Source: Streptococcus parasanguinis (GTDB lineage: Bacteria > Bacillota > Bacilli > Lactobacillales > Streptococcaceae). From it: a stretch of 64,000 nt of DNA. This document shows positions 54,637 to 63,596 of the stretch, piece by piece. Where the stretch lies: assembly GCF_019929185.1 (NCBI RefSeq), contig NZ_JAHZPC010000001.1, positions 1 to 64,000 on the forward strand, in the 5' to 3' direction. The notes beneath the pieces were generated by a model, which saw nothing but the letters and a program-made list of their open reading frames with translations, was not told where the DNA came from and ran no database searches. The position numbers and the translations under genes were made by a program. Each line of letters starts with the position of its first letter. The stretch's first letter is position 1.

Positions 54637-55815
54637 ATGAAATTATCAAATCGTGTATTGGAAATGGAAGAAAGTGTGACCTTGGCTGCAAATGCGCGTG
54701 CCAAAGCTTTGGCGGCAGAAGGTCGTGATATCTTAAGTTTGACCCTGGGTCAACCTGACTTTGCGACTCCAAAAAATATTCAAGAAGCAGCAGTCGCATC
54801 CATTGAGGATGGTCGCGCTAGCTTTTATACGGTCGCATCTGGACTTCCAGAATTGAAGGATGCCATTAGCGATTATATGAAAGAGTTTTATGGCTATGCT
54901 GTGAACCGTAATGAAGTAGTGGTCGGTACTGGTGCCAAGTTTATCCTCTATGCCTTCTTTACTTCTGTCATTAATCCAGGAGATGAAGTCATCATTCCAA
55001 CCCCTTGCTGGGTTTCTTATGTAGACCAGGTCAAGATGGTAGAAGGCACACCTGTTACTTTCCAAACAACAGAAGAAAATCACTTCAAGGCTACGGTAGA
55101 GCAACTGGAAGCAGCACGGACAGACAAGACCAAGGTGGTCTTGCTGAACTCGCCATCCAATCCAACAGGAATGATCTACAGTAAAGAAGAACTCGAGGCA
55201 ATCGGAAATTGGGCTGTCGAACATGACATCTTGATTTTGGCAGACGATATCTATGGGCGATTGGTCTATAATGGCAATACCTTTACGCCCATTTCTAGCT
55301 TGTCAGAAGCGATTCGCAAGCAAACCATCGTGATTAACGGAGTTTCTAAAACCTATGCTATGACTGGTTGGCGGGTTGGTTTTGCAGTGGGTGATCCTGA
55401 GATTATTGGAGCCATGGCCAAGGTGATCAGCCAAACAACTTCCAACTTAACAACCGTTTCCCAATATGCTGCAATCGAAGCCCTCACAGGAGATCAATCT
55501 TCTATTGAGATCATGCGTCAAGCTTTTGAAGAGCGCTTGAATACTATTTATCCTTTGTTGAATGAAGTACCTGGTTTTGAAGCCATCAAACCTCAAGGAG
55601 CCTTCTATCTCTTCCCAAATGTCAAGAAGGCCATGGAGATGAAGGGCTATACGGATGTGACGGAATTTACCACAGCAATTTTAGAAGAAGCAGAGGTTGC
55701 TTTAGTAACGGGAGCTGGCTTTGGTGCCCCTGAAAATGTTCGCTTGTCTTATGCAACAGATTTGGATACCCTCAAAGAAGCTGTTCGCCGACTCAAGGCC
55801 TTTATGGAAAAATAA
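54637..55815 (+). CDS. aspB: Aspartate aminotransferase, class I (AspB type)
   Basis: A 392-residue PLP enzyme that makes aspartate from oxaloacetate and glutamate. The PLP lysine is in NGVSKTYAMTGWRVGF near residue 235; NSPSNPTG near 170 and the C-terminal NVRLSY arginine motif bind the cofactor and substrate. A GAGGAGG ribosome site precedes the ATG. It supplies aspartate next to asparaginyl-tRNA synthetase, a gene order shared with Bacillus. Confidence 0.92.
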   Translation: MKLSNRVLEMEESVTLAANARAKALAAEGRDILSLTLGQPDFATPKNIQEAAVASIEDGRASFYTVASGLPELKDAISDYMKEFYGYAVNRNEVVVGTGAKFILYAFFTSVINPGDEVIIPTPCWVSYVDQVKMVEGTPVTFQTTEENHFKATVEQLEAARTDKTKVVLLNSPSNPTGMIYSKEELEAIGNWAVEHDILILADDIYGRLVYNGNTFTPISSLSEAIRKQTIVINGVSKTYAMTGWRVGFAVGDPEIIGAMAKVISQTTSNLTTVSQYAAIEALTGDQSSIEIMRQAFEERLNTIYPLLNEVPGFEAIKPQGAFYLFPNVKKAMEMKGYTDVTEFTTAILEEAEVALVTGAGFGAPENVRLSYATDLDTLKEAVRRLKAFMEK

Positions 55816-55821
55816 AATTAC

Positions 55822-55855
55822 AAGATCCTTAGTAATGAGCTGAGGATCTTTTTCT
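55822..55855 (+). terminator. Terminator after aspB
   Basis: AAGATCCT/AGGATCTT stem with T-rich tail. It separates aspB from asnS. Confidence 0.82.
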
Positions 55856-55907
55856 TTAAAAAAAATCTGGTTTTCACAGGTAGAACCTAGCACTGAAAGC
55901 CTTTTTA

Positions 55908-55916
55908 TGATACAAT
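55908..55916 (+). promoter_or_regulatory. Extended -10 promoter of asnS
   Basis: TGATACAAT, with a leader of about 44 nt to the ATG at 55967. No T-box structure fits in this short leader. Confidence 0.65.
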
Positions 55917-55966
55917 TAAGAAGATAATGTCTTCGGACAAGTTTAACGAGAAAAGGAAGATGAATG

Positions 55967-57310
55967 ATGACAAAACGGATTACTATCATCGAAGTAAAAG
56001 ACTACGTTGGTCAAGAAGTGACCATCGGTGCTTGGGTGGCCAACAAATCAGGTAAAGGAAAAATTGCTTTCTTGCAATTGCGTGACGGTACTGCTTTTTT
56101 CCAAGGTGTGGCTTTTAAACCAAACTTTATCGAAAAATTCGGAGAAGAAGTGGGTCTTGAAAAATTTGATACCATCAAACGCTTGAGCCAAGAAACCTCT
56201 GTCTTTGTAACAGGGATTGTTAAAGAAGACGAGCGTTCTAAATTTGGTTATGAGCTCGATATCACAGATATTGAAGTGATCGGTGAATCACAAGATTACC
56301 CAATCACTCCAAAAGAACACGGTACAGACTTCTTGATGGACAACCGTCACTTGTGGCTTCGTTCACGCAAGCAAGTTGCTGTCATGCAAATCCGTAATGC
56401 TATTATCTATGCAACTTATGAGTTCTTCGATAAGAACGGCTTCATGAAGTTTGATAGCCCCATTCTTTCAGGAAATGCGGCGGAAGATTCAACTGAATTG
56501 TTTGAAACAGACTACTTCGGAACACCAGCCTACTTGAGCCAATCAGGTCAGCTTTATCTGGAAGCTGGTGCGATGGCCCTTGGTCGCGTCTTTGACTTTG
56601 GTCCAGTATTCCGTGCCGAAAAATCTAAGACTCGTCGTCACTTGACAGAGTTCTGGATGATGGATGCTGAGTATTCATACTTGACCCACGATGAGTCACT
56701 TGACTTGCAAGAAGCTTATGTCAAAGCTCTTCTTCAAGGTGTTTTGGACCGTGCTCCTCAAGCTTTGGAAACCTTGGAACGTGATACAGAGCTCTTGAAA
56801 CGCTACATTGCGGAACCATTCAAACGGATCACCTATGATGAAGCAATTGATCTCTTGCAAGAGCATGAAAATGATGAAGATGCGGATTATGAGCATTTGG
56901 AACATGGTGATGACTTCGGCTCACCACATGAAACTTGGATTTCAAACCACTTTGGTGTGCCAACATTTGTCATGAACTACCCAGCAGCTATCAAGGCCTT
57001 CTACATGAAACCAGTTCCTGGAAATCCAGAGCGCGTGCTTTGTGCAGACTTGCTTGCTCCAGAAGGATATGGAGAAATCATCGGTGGCTCTATGCGTGAG
57101 GAAGACTACGATGCCCTCGTTTCAAAAATGGATGAACTTGGCATGGATCGCACAGAATATGAATTCTACCTTGACCTTCGTAAATACGGTACAGTTCCAC
57201 ACGGTGGATTTGGTATCGGTATCGAGCGTATGGTAACCTTCGCAGCTGGTACAAAACACATCCGTGAAGCCATTCCATTCCCACGCATGTTGCACCGTAT
57301 CAAACCTTAA
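55967..57310 (+). CDS. asnS: Asparaginyl-tRNA synthetase
   Basis: A 447-residue class II synthetase that charges tRNA(Asn). The N-terminal OB-fold anticodon domain (about 1-115) has [15 protein letters not shown]. The catalytic domain shows motif 2 around [21 protein letters not shown] (positions about 56610-56680) and motif 3 [12 protein letters not shown] near the C-terminus. Start 55967 matches the family N-terminus MTKR; an ATG one codon earlier has poorer spacing to AAGGA. It is monocistronic. Confidence 0.95.
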   Translation: MTKRITIIEVKDYVGQEVTIGAWVANKSGKGKIAFLQLRDGTAFFQGVAFKPNFIEKFGEEVGLEKFDTIKRLSQETSVFVTGIVKEDERSKFGYELDITDIEVIGESQDYPITPKEHGTDFLMDNRHLWLRSRKQVAVMQIRNAIIYATYEFFDKNGFMKFDSPILSGNAAEDSTELFETDYFGTPAYLSQSGQLYLEAGAMALGRVFDFGPVFRAEKSKTRRHLTEFWMMDAEYSYLTHDESLDLQEAYVKALLQGVLDRAPQALETLERDTELLKRYIAEPFKRITYDEAIDLLQEHENDEDADYEHLEHGDDFGSPHETWISNHFGVPTFVMNYPAAIKAFYMKPVPGNPERVLCADLLAPEGYGEIIGGSMREEDYDALVSKMDELGMDRTEYEFYLDLRKYGTVPHGGFGIGIERMVTFAAGTKHIREAIPFPRMLHRIKP

Positions 57311-57316
57311 TAGACG

Positions 57317-57340
57317 TAAAAACGCCATTAGGCGTTTTTC
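57317..57340 (+). terminator. Terminator after asnS
   Basis: AAAAACGCC/GGCGTTTTT stem with an ATTA loop. Confidence 0.9.
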
Positions 57341-57377
57341 ACTTTTATCTGCTCCAAAAACTATGAAAGGAAACTCA

Positions 57378-58115
57378 ATGCTGAAAATAGATATCATCGA
57401 TGGGAAAGAATACGAGGATGGTCAGGGGGCTTTGATCGCAGATCTAGACCATAGCATTCAACAGATGCTCAAGACATCCTACCCGGAAAGTCAAATGGAT
57501 GATTTTATCACGTATAAAAATTTGAGCCAATATTGCATGGATTATCTAGGTCAGATTATTGAGCGTGCCAATGATAAAAACGAAGCCATTAAACAGCAGG
57601 TGACAGGTGTCATGCCCGAAAGCGAGCGCCCCTTTAACGTTGAAGACCGCTTGACAGCCAGCTATACCTTCGGTCAGAGGGTAGCGGATTCTGTTGCGCG
57701 CTTCGGTGGTTCTTGGACTTTTATCATTAGTTTTATCCTGATGATGGCTATCTGGATGTTGATCAATGTCTTGCATCCCTTTGGCTGGAATTTTGATCCT
57801 TATCCCTTCATCTTGCTCAATCTTGCGCTTTCTACGATTGCGGCGATTCAAGCTCCTTTGATTATGATGAGCCAAAACAGGGCAGCAGATTATGATCGCC
57901 TGCAAGCGCGAAATGACTTTAACGTCAATATGGAGTCAGAAAGAGAAATTCGCTTACTGCATACGAAGATTGACCATATGGTGCAACAAGACCAGACGGA
58001 TTTACTGGAAATTCAAAAGTTGCAAACCGAATTGTTGGTGTCCTTGTCTAATCAAGTGGCCCAGCTGCGTCAAGAAATGAATCAAGAAAAACTGAAGGAG
58101 GTGGAGAAGATGTAG
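57378..58115 (+). CDS. DUF1003 membrane protein
   Basis: A 245-residue protein of the DUF1003 family, with a cytoplasmic N-terminus, two membrane segments (about 115-135 and 147-167) and a coiled-coil C-terminus (about 185-240). Family features RVADSVARFGGSWTF and ILLNLALSTIAAIQAP are visible. Function unknown. Start 57378 has AAAGGAAA upstream; the ORF extending from 57264 would overlap the end of asnS and its terminator. Confidence 0.87.
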   Translation: MLKIDIIDGKEYEDGQGALIADLDHSIQQMLKTSYPESQMDDFITYKNLSQYCMDYLGQIIERANDKNEAIKQQVTGVMPESERPFNVEDRLTASYTFGQRVADSVARFGGSWTFIISFILMMAIWMLINVLHPFGWNFDPYPFILLNLALSTIAAIQAPLIMMSQNRAADYDRLQARNDFNVNMESEREIRLLHTKIDHMVQQDQTDLLEIQKLQTELLVSLSNQVAQLRQEMNQEKLKEVEKM

Positions 58116-58173
58116 GCAAATCTAAGTAAGTCTTTTAGAAACACTTATATAATCTATTGAAAGAGGAAAAACA

Positions 58174-59373
58174 ATGTTTAAAAGAACTTACAAACGCAAT
58201 ATTTCACTCCTAGCAGGTTTGGAATTTACATCTTATTTTGGAATCACCAGTTTTTGGATTCTCTTTTTTATTCAGAATGGCCTTTCTTTGCTTCAGATTG
58301 GTTTATTAGAGAGTATCTTTCATGGGACGAGTCTCTTGTGTGAGATCCCGTCTGGTATGTTAGCAGATCGCTTTAGCTACAAGACCAATCTCTATTTGGC
58401 TCGCTTGTCCAGTATTGGATCCTCGATCTTGATTTTATTTGGTCAGGGGAATTTTTGGATCTATGCCATTGCTATGATAATCAATGCTTGGTCTTATAAT
58501 TTTGACTCGGGGACCAGTACAGCTTTCTTATTTGATTCAGCTGTGGAAGCAGGTCAAAAAGACCGTTATCTTCAGATTTCTAGCTTCTTGTCTGGTGTGG
58601 CCGAAGTCACCCGAACTTTAGGTACAGTTGTGGCAGGCTTCTTTATTCACGGAGCATTGGCTTGGACCTACTATATTTCCATTGGCCTTTCCTTGCTTTC
58701 CATACTCTTGATTTTTCTCATGAAGGAGCCAGAGAGCAAGAGTGATGAACGAAGTCACTTGACCTTAAAGCGGATATTGGAGGTAGTGAAACAAGAATGG
58801 CAGGACAAACCAGTCTTGTTTTACTGGATGCTCACCTATCAGTTGGTAGGGACCATCATGTGTATGTTTTATTTTTACTACCAACAGAAAATTAGTGACT
58901 TAGCCAGTTGGCAAGTTTCGCTTATCATGTTAATTGGTAGTGGATTCAATCTCCTGGCGGTTTATCTGGCCAGTCAAATCGGGAAAAAATGGAATAGTAA
59001 TCAAGTCTTTCCGATTCTGGTTGCACTGACTGGGTTGGCCTTGTTTTTGGTAGGTGTAAAGACTCCATTCGCCTATCTGTGTGTCTATCTCTTGACCAAT
59101 GCTCTTTATGCCGTTTACCAACCCATCTACTACAATGATTTACAAGCATATCTGCCATCCAGTGTGCGAGCAACCATGCTGAGTATCAATTCCATGATGT
59201 TTAGTTTATCTATGATCGTGATTTTCCCACTGACTGGTTGGTTAATCGATACTTGTGGATTTGTAGCAGTCTTTCTTGTGCTAGGCCTTATAACATTCCT
59301 ATCTTTCCCTCTCTTACTGATTGGTTTAGGGAGAATGGGCAAGACCTTAAGCGAGGTGACAAAGACTGAATAA
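58174..59373 (+). CDS. MFS transporter
   Basis: A 399-residue protein of the major facilitator superfamily with about 12 membrane helices. The loop after helix 2 reads GMLADRFSYK, matching the GxxxDRxGRR-type motif, and an inner loop at about residues 185-205 is polar. It resembles drug/unknown-solute exporters of streptococci, with no strong substrate clue. AAGAGGAAAA precedes the ATG. No clear terminator follows before the family B repeat, whose hairpin H3 may serve as one. Confidence 0.86.
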   Translation: MFKRTYKRNISLLAGLEFTSYFGITSFWILFFIQNGLSLLQIGLLESIFHGTSLLCEIPSGMLADRFSYKTNLYLARLSSIGSSILILFGQGNFWIYAIAMIINAWSYNFDSGTSTAFLFDSAVEAGQKDRYLQISSFLSGVAEVTRTLGTVVAGFFIHGALAWTYYISIGLSLLSILLIFLMKEPESKSDERSHLTLKRILEVVKQEWQDKPVLFYWMLTYQLVGTIMCMFYFYYQQKISDLASWQVSLIMLIGSGFNLLAVYLASQIGKKWNSNQVFPILVALTGLALFLVGVKTPFAYLCVYLLTNALYAVYQPIYYNDLQAYLPSSVRATMLSINSMMFSLSMIVIFPLTGWLIDTCGFVAVFLVLGLITFLSFPLLLIGLGRMGKTLSEVTKTE

Positions 59374-59476
59374 AACTTATAGGGTTCTTGAGTCTAACAA
59401 GATTTAAATAGCAGAAAAACTGAACAATCCTTCTATGCTATGTAGGAATAGTAAGATTGAAGACAAACTCATCTTA

Positions 59477-59614
59477 GAAACTTTCCTTAGGCGAGGACGG
59501 ACGTCAGCGAACTTCTATGAAGTTCCATGACTAATTATTGAGCCTAAGGTCTCAATAATTCCGAGTGCTAGAAACAATAGTGTTTCTAGCACTTTTCTCA
59601 CAGCGGAAAGTTTC
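59477..59614 (+). repeat. Structured intergenic repeat family B, copy 3
   Basis: The 138-bp core is bounded by GAAACTTTCC (59477-59486) and GGAAAGTTTC (59605-59614). H1 and H2 match copy 2. H3 reads AGTGCTAGAAAC/GTTTCTAGCACT (59554-59583), with two base pairs changed on both arms compared with the other copies. The outer sequence to about 59706 is homologous to the region left of the 16.28 kb copy. Confidence 0.92.
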
Positions 59615-59707
59615 AGTAGATGATTGAATAGCTCTAACAAATAAAATTATTTTATCTTTATAGAAGTTAATAAATTTGTATAAAAGAGCAGTTTGTCTAC
59701 GTTCTCA

Positions 59708-59738
59708 TACTCTCTGCTTGGCAGGGAGAGTTTTTTTG
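59708..59738 (+). terminator. Terminator upstream of the second ABC exporter pair
   Basis: CTCTCTGC/GCAGGGAGAG stem with a TTG loop, then seven T. It isolates the ABC genes from upstream transcription. Confidence 0.85.
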
Positions 59739-59751
59739 TCAGTTATAATTG

Positions 59752-59760
59752 TGGTAAAAT
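59752..59760 (+). promoter_or_regulatory. Extended -10 promoter of the second ABC exporter pair
   Basis: TGGTAAAAT, 32 bases before the ATG at 59793; the ribosome site is weak. Confidence 0.6.
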
Positions 59761-59792
59761 AGGTATATCCTATTTAAAAAGAATCGAGTTGT

Positions 59793-61520
59793 ATGAAATC
59801 ATTATTGAAGTATTTTAAGGGCTATCTATGGGAAACTTTTCTAGGGCCCGTGTTTAAGCTTTTAGAAGCTATTTTTGAATTGTGTGTCCCTTTAATCATC
59901 GCCCACTTAGTCGATCAGGTCATTCCGAAAAAGGAAACGAGCGCAGTGGTGATGACGGTCGGTGTTTTGTTTTTATTTGCGAGCTTTGGTGTTGTCGTAG
60001 CTATTACGGCCCAGTATTTTTCTTCTAAAGCAGCTGTCGGCTTTACCCGCGAGATGACCAAGGATTTGTATGATAAGATCTTATCACTTCCAAAGGACAA
60101 GCGAGATAGGATCGGTACTTCTAGTTTGGTAACCCGCCTGACTTCTGATACTTATCAAATTCAGGTTGGGATCAACCAATTCTTGCGTCTCTTTTTGAGG
60201 GCACCGATCATTGTCTTTGGATCTATCATCATGGCCTTCACCATCAGTCCTAAACTTACCCTTTGGTTCTTGGGGATGGTGGCGATTTTAACCCTGATTA
60301 TTGTCATCATGTCTCGGATTGTCAATCCTCTTTTTGCCAAGATTCGGAAAATCACAGACCGAATGGTCACGGTGACGCGTCAGCAATTTCAAGGGATGCG
60401 GGTGATTCGGGCCTTTGGACAACAGTCTGGAGAATTAGAAGATTTTAGAGAGGTCAATCAGGACTACAAGATCTGGCAAATTCGCGCTGGTATCTGGTCT
60501 AGTTTGGTAAGTCCCTTGACCTTCCTTGTGGTCAATACGACCTTGGTTTGTGTCATTTGGCAAGGACAATTGAATATCTCTGCTGGTCTTCTAACCCAAG
60601 GGATGTTGGTCGCTTTGGTCAATTATTTATTACAGATTTTAACAGAATTGATCAAGCTGGCTATGCTGGTCACGTCTTTAAATGTCAGCTATATTTCTGC
60701 CAAGCGTGTCCAAGAGATTTTTGATTTGAAGGAAGAAGACCTCCTTGAAGCTTTGCCAGTAGAAACTGCAACAGAGCAAGAAGCGATCAGCGCCCAGAAG
60801 GTTTCGTTCACTTATCCAACGGCTTCAAGCCCAGCTCTAGAAGATATTTCCTTTGATCTGGATCATGGACAGATGTTGGGAATTATCGGTGGTACAGGAT
60901 CTGGGAAATCCACCCTGGTTCAGTTATTGAGTCATTTGTATACCGTGAGTCAAGGGAAATTAGCCCTCTATCATCAAGGTCACTCTCCTAAAACTCTCAA
61001 GGAGTGGCGGGAGTGGGTAGCTGTTGTCCCACAGAAGGCAGAGCTCTTTAGAGGAACCATCCGCTCGAATCTCTTACTTGGAATGGAAGAAAATCTATCG
61101 GATGATGATTTGTGGTGGGCGCTAGAAACAGCTCAGGCGGCTGATTTTGTCCGTGAAAAAGAAGGACAACTTGATGAACCAGTGGAAGCCTTTGGTCGAA
61201 ATTTCTCAGGTGGCCAACGCCAGCGGTTGACCATTGCGCGTGCCCTTTTGAAGAAGGCTCCTTTCTTAATTTTGGATGATTCAACCTCCGCCTTGGATTA
61301 TTTGACGGAAGCTCGTCTCTTAAAATCGATTAAAGAAGAATTGAGTGATACAAGTTTGATCTTAGTATCTCAACGAACCAATAGTCTCAAGTCTGCTGAT
61401 CAGATTTTGGTCTTGAACAAGGGACATCAAGTAGGACTGGGAAATCATGATTTCCTCTTGTCTACCAATGAGATTTATCAAGAAATTCATTATTCACAAC
61501 ACGGGAGGGAGGAAGCATGA
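59793..61520 (+). CDS. Heterodimeric ABC exporter subunit 1 (degenerate Walker B), pair 2
   Basis: A 575-residue half-transporter with six membrane helices (about 15-300) and an ATPase domain (about 330-570). Walker A is GGTGSGKST and the signature FSGGQRQR is intact; Walker B reads LILDDSTSALD, with Asp for the catalytic Glu. It pairs with the next gene, overlapping by 4 bp. It is not PatA/PatB by its N-terminus. Substrate unknown; drug or peptide export is likely. Confidence 0.9.
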   Translation: MKSLLKYFKGYLWETFLGPVFKLLEAIFELCVPLIIAHLVDQVIPKKETSAVVMTVGVLFLFASFGVVVAITAQYFSSKAAVGFTREMTKDLYDKILSLPKDKRDRIGTSSLVTRLTSDTYQIQVGINQFLRLFLRAPIIVFGSIIMAFTISPKLTLWFLGMVAILTLIIVIMSRIVNPLFAKIRKITDRMVTVTRQQFQGMRVIRAFGQQSGELEDFREVNQDYKIWQIRAGIWSSLVSPLTFLVVNTTLVCVIWQGQLNISAGLLTQGMLVALVNYLLQILTELIKLAMLVTSLNVSYISAKRVQEIFDLKEEDLLEALPVETATEQEAISAQKVSFTYPTASSPALEDISFDLDHGQMLGIIGGTGSGKSTLVQLLSHLYTVSQGKLALYHQGHSPKTLKEWREWVAVVPQKAELFRGTIRSNLLLGMEENLSDDDLWWALETAQAADFVREKEGQLDEPVEAFGRNFSGGQRQRLTIARALLKKAPFLILDDSTSALDYLTEARLLKSIKEELSDTSLILVSQRTNSLKSADQILVLNKGHQVGLGNHDFLLSTNEIYQEIHYSQHGREEA

Positions 61521-63259
61521 GTCAAAAACGTTCTAGTTATGTAAAACGTCTGTTTAGAAATTTTGCTCACCATCCCGGGCTCCTGATTCTAGCCAGTCTT
61601 GGAACCATCGCTCAAGTGGCCTTAACGGTTTTGTTACCGATCCTGATCGGACATGCAGTTGATTTAGTCATCAATCCTCAAGGGATGACAGTCTTATGGC
61701 CCGTTTTGATCCAAATGGTTCTGGTCATTGTGGCCAATACCCTGATCCAATGGATCAATCCTCTTCTCTACAATCAATTGATCTATCGGTTTAGCCAAAG
61801 CCTGAGAGCAGAAGTGATGGAAAAAGTACACCGATTGCCCTTGTCTTATCTAGATAAACAAGGGAGCGGGGACTTCGTCAGTCGCCTCACGACCGATGTA
61901 GAGCAACTCAATAGTGGTCTTCTGATGGTCTTTAACCAGTTTTTTGTTGGCCTCTTAACCATTCTTGTCACCATCGTGACCATGGCAGAATTGGATTTCT
62001 TTATGATGATGGCGGTTCTGGTCTTGACCCCTTTATCCCTGTTGATTGCTCGTTTTATTGCCAAGCGTTCTTATACGCTTTTCCAAAAGCAGACCAAGGC
62101 GCGTGGTCTTCAAACTCAGTTGATCGAAGAGTCCTTGACCCAGGAAAGTTTGATCCAGTCATTTAACGCTCAGGATCAATTCCGTACGGCTTTTAAGGGG
62201 ACGAATGAAAGCTATGCCAATTATTCCCAATCCGCTGTCTTTTATTCTTCAACTGTCAACCCTGCCACTCGCTTTGTGAATGCCTTGATTTATGCGGTAG
62301 TGGCTGGATTTGGTGCGGTTCGTATTATTTCGGGATCTCACTTTACTGTCGGTCAATTGGTGACCTTCCTCAATTATGTCAACCAATACACCAAGCCTTT
62401 TAATGATATCTCTTCTGTCTTGTCAGAACTCCAAAGTGCCCTTGCCTGTGCAGAGCGTTTGTACAGCGTCTTGGATCAAGCTGAGGTCGAAGAGACAGGG
62501 CAACGGGTTCTGGAAAGTCAGGATGTTAAAGGTGCGATTGGTTTTGAACACGTCACATTTGGCTATGATTTGGGTCGGACCTTGATCAAAGATTTAACCA
62601 TTCAGGTTCCAGCTGCCAGTAAGGTTGCCATTGTAGGACCTACAGGAGCAGGAAAGTCGACCTTGATTAATTTGCTCATGCGTTTCTACCCTGTTAATTC
62701 TGGAGAGATCACGATTGATGGGGTACCAATTACGGACTACACCCGTGCTTCTTACCGCCAACAGTTTGGTATGGTTTTGCAAGAAACCTGGCTCAAGGTT
62801 GGGACCATTCATGAAAATATCGCCTTTTCTCGTCCAGATGCAACTAGAGAAGAAGTCATAGAAGCAGCCAAAGCGGCCAATGCAGATTTCTTCATTCGGC
62901 AGTTGCCACAAGGGTACGATACCTATCTTTCAGATGCTGGAGAGTCTTTGTCCCAAGGTCAACGCCAACTCTTAACGATTGCTCGGGTTTTCCTTTCAGT
63001 TCCTAAGATTTTGATCCTGGATGAGGCGACATCCTCCATCGATACTCGGACTGAGGTCTTGATTCAAGATGCCTTTAATCAGCTCATGAAGGGACGGACC
63101 AGCTTTATCATTGCTCACCGCTTGTCGACCATTCAAAATGCCGATATGATTCTTGTCATGGTGGATGGCGATATTGTTGAGCATGGCACTCATGAAGAGC
63201 TGATGCAAGCGCAAGGTGTATACTACAAGATGCAGACAGCTCAGCAACAGATTAGTTAG
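61517..63259 (+). CDS. Heterodimeric ABC exporter subunit 2, pair 2
   Basis: A 580-residue partner half-transporter. Walker A is GPTGAGKST and Walker B LILDEATSSID is complete, but the signature is LSQGQRQ, with Q replacing the first G. The changed signature faces the changed Walker B of its partner, giving one degenerate and one active ATP site. GGGAGGAAG precedes the ATG. A family B repeat and a terminator follow. Confidence 0.9.
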   Translation: MSQKRSSYVKRLFRNFAHHPGLLILASLGTIAQVALTVLLPILIGHAVDLVINPQGMTVLWPVLIQMVLVIVANTLIQWINPLLYNQLIYRFSQSLRAEVMEKVHRLPLSYLDKQGSGDFVSRLTTDVEQLNSGLLMVFNQFFVGLLTILVTIVTMAELDFFMMMAVLVLTPLSLLIARFIAKRSYTLFQKQTKARGLQTQLIEESLTQESLIQSFNAQDQFRTAFKGTNESYANYSQSAVFYSSTVNPATRFVNALIYAVVAGFGAVRIISGSHFTVGQLVTFLNYVNQYTKPFNDISSVLSELQSALACAERLYSVLDQAEVEETGQRVLESQDVKGAIGFEHVTFGYDLGRTLIKDLTIQVPAASKVAIVGPTGAGKSTLINLLMRFYPVNSGEITIDGVPITDYTRASYRQQFGMVLQETWLKVGTIHENIAFSRPDATREEVIEAAKAANADFFIRQLPQGYDTYLSDAGESLSQGQRQLLTIARVFLSVPKILILDEATSSIDTRTEVLIQDAFNQLMKGRTSFIIAHRLSTIQNADMILVMVDGDIVEHGTHEELMQAQGVYYKMQTAQQQIS

Positions 63260-63353
63260 AATGTAGACAAACTATTTTTAAAGTAAATAAGTAAAGTGAT
63301 TCTGTAAAGAAATAAATATCTACCTAATTTGTATAACGAATTAAGAGAACATT

Positions 63354-63491
63354 AAAACTTTCCGCCGTGAGAAAAGTGCCTGAAACAATTTAGTTTCAGG
63401 CACTCGGGAGTTTTGAAACTTTAGGTTCAAAACTAAGTCATGGAACTTCGTAGAAGTTCGCTGACGTCCGTACTCACCTAAGGAAAGTTTT
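63354..63491 (-). repeat. Structured intergenic repeat family B, copy 4
   Basis: The 138-bp core, inverted relative to copies 2 and 3, is bounded by AAAACTTTCC (63354-63363) and GGAAAGTTTT (63482-63491); both end bases are changed together. H2 is AGTTTTGAA/TTCAAAACT (63409-63434), a different sequence from copies 2 and 3 but still fully paired. GTGAG/CTCAC lies at 63367-63371 and 63473-63477. It sits between the ABC genes and their terminator. Confidence 0.92.
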
Positions 63492-63514
63492 TAATATGTC
63501 TTTATCTTCAATCT

Positions 63515-63545
63515 AAGCATTTTCAGATTTGAAAATGCTTTTTTC
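63515..63545 (+). terminator. Terminator for the second ABC exporter pair
   Basis: AAGCATTTTC/GAAAATGCTT stem with a six-T tail, placed after the family B repeat. Confidence 0.88.
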
Positions 63546-63549
63546 ATCT

Positions 63550-63578
63550 AAAAAAACATCTAGCAAAATTGCTAGATG
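63550..63578 (-). terminator. Terminator of the glnQ-type gene
   Basis: Minus strand CATCTAGCAA/TTGCTAGATG stem with a run of T, about 20 bases after the stop codon. Confidence 0.88.
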
Positions 63579-63596
63579 CTTCAGAAACCACTATTT

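Noticed and set aside
55817-55966. T-box riboswitch before asnS
   Set aside because: The leader after the -10 box is only about 44 nt and has no Stem I or T-box sequence; the hairpin at 55822 is the aspB terminator.
59793-63259. PatA/PatB fluoroquinolone exporter
   Set aside because: The N-terminal sequence does not match PatA as I remember it; only the general heterodimer type is supported.
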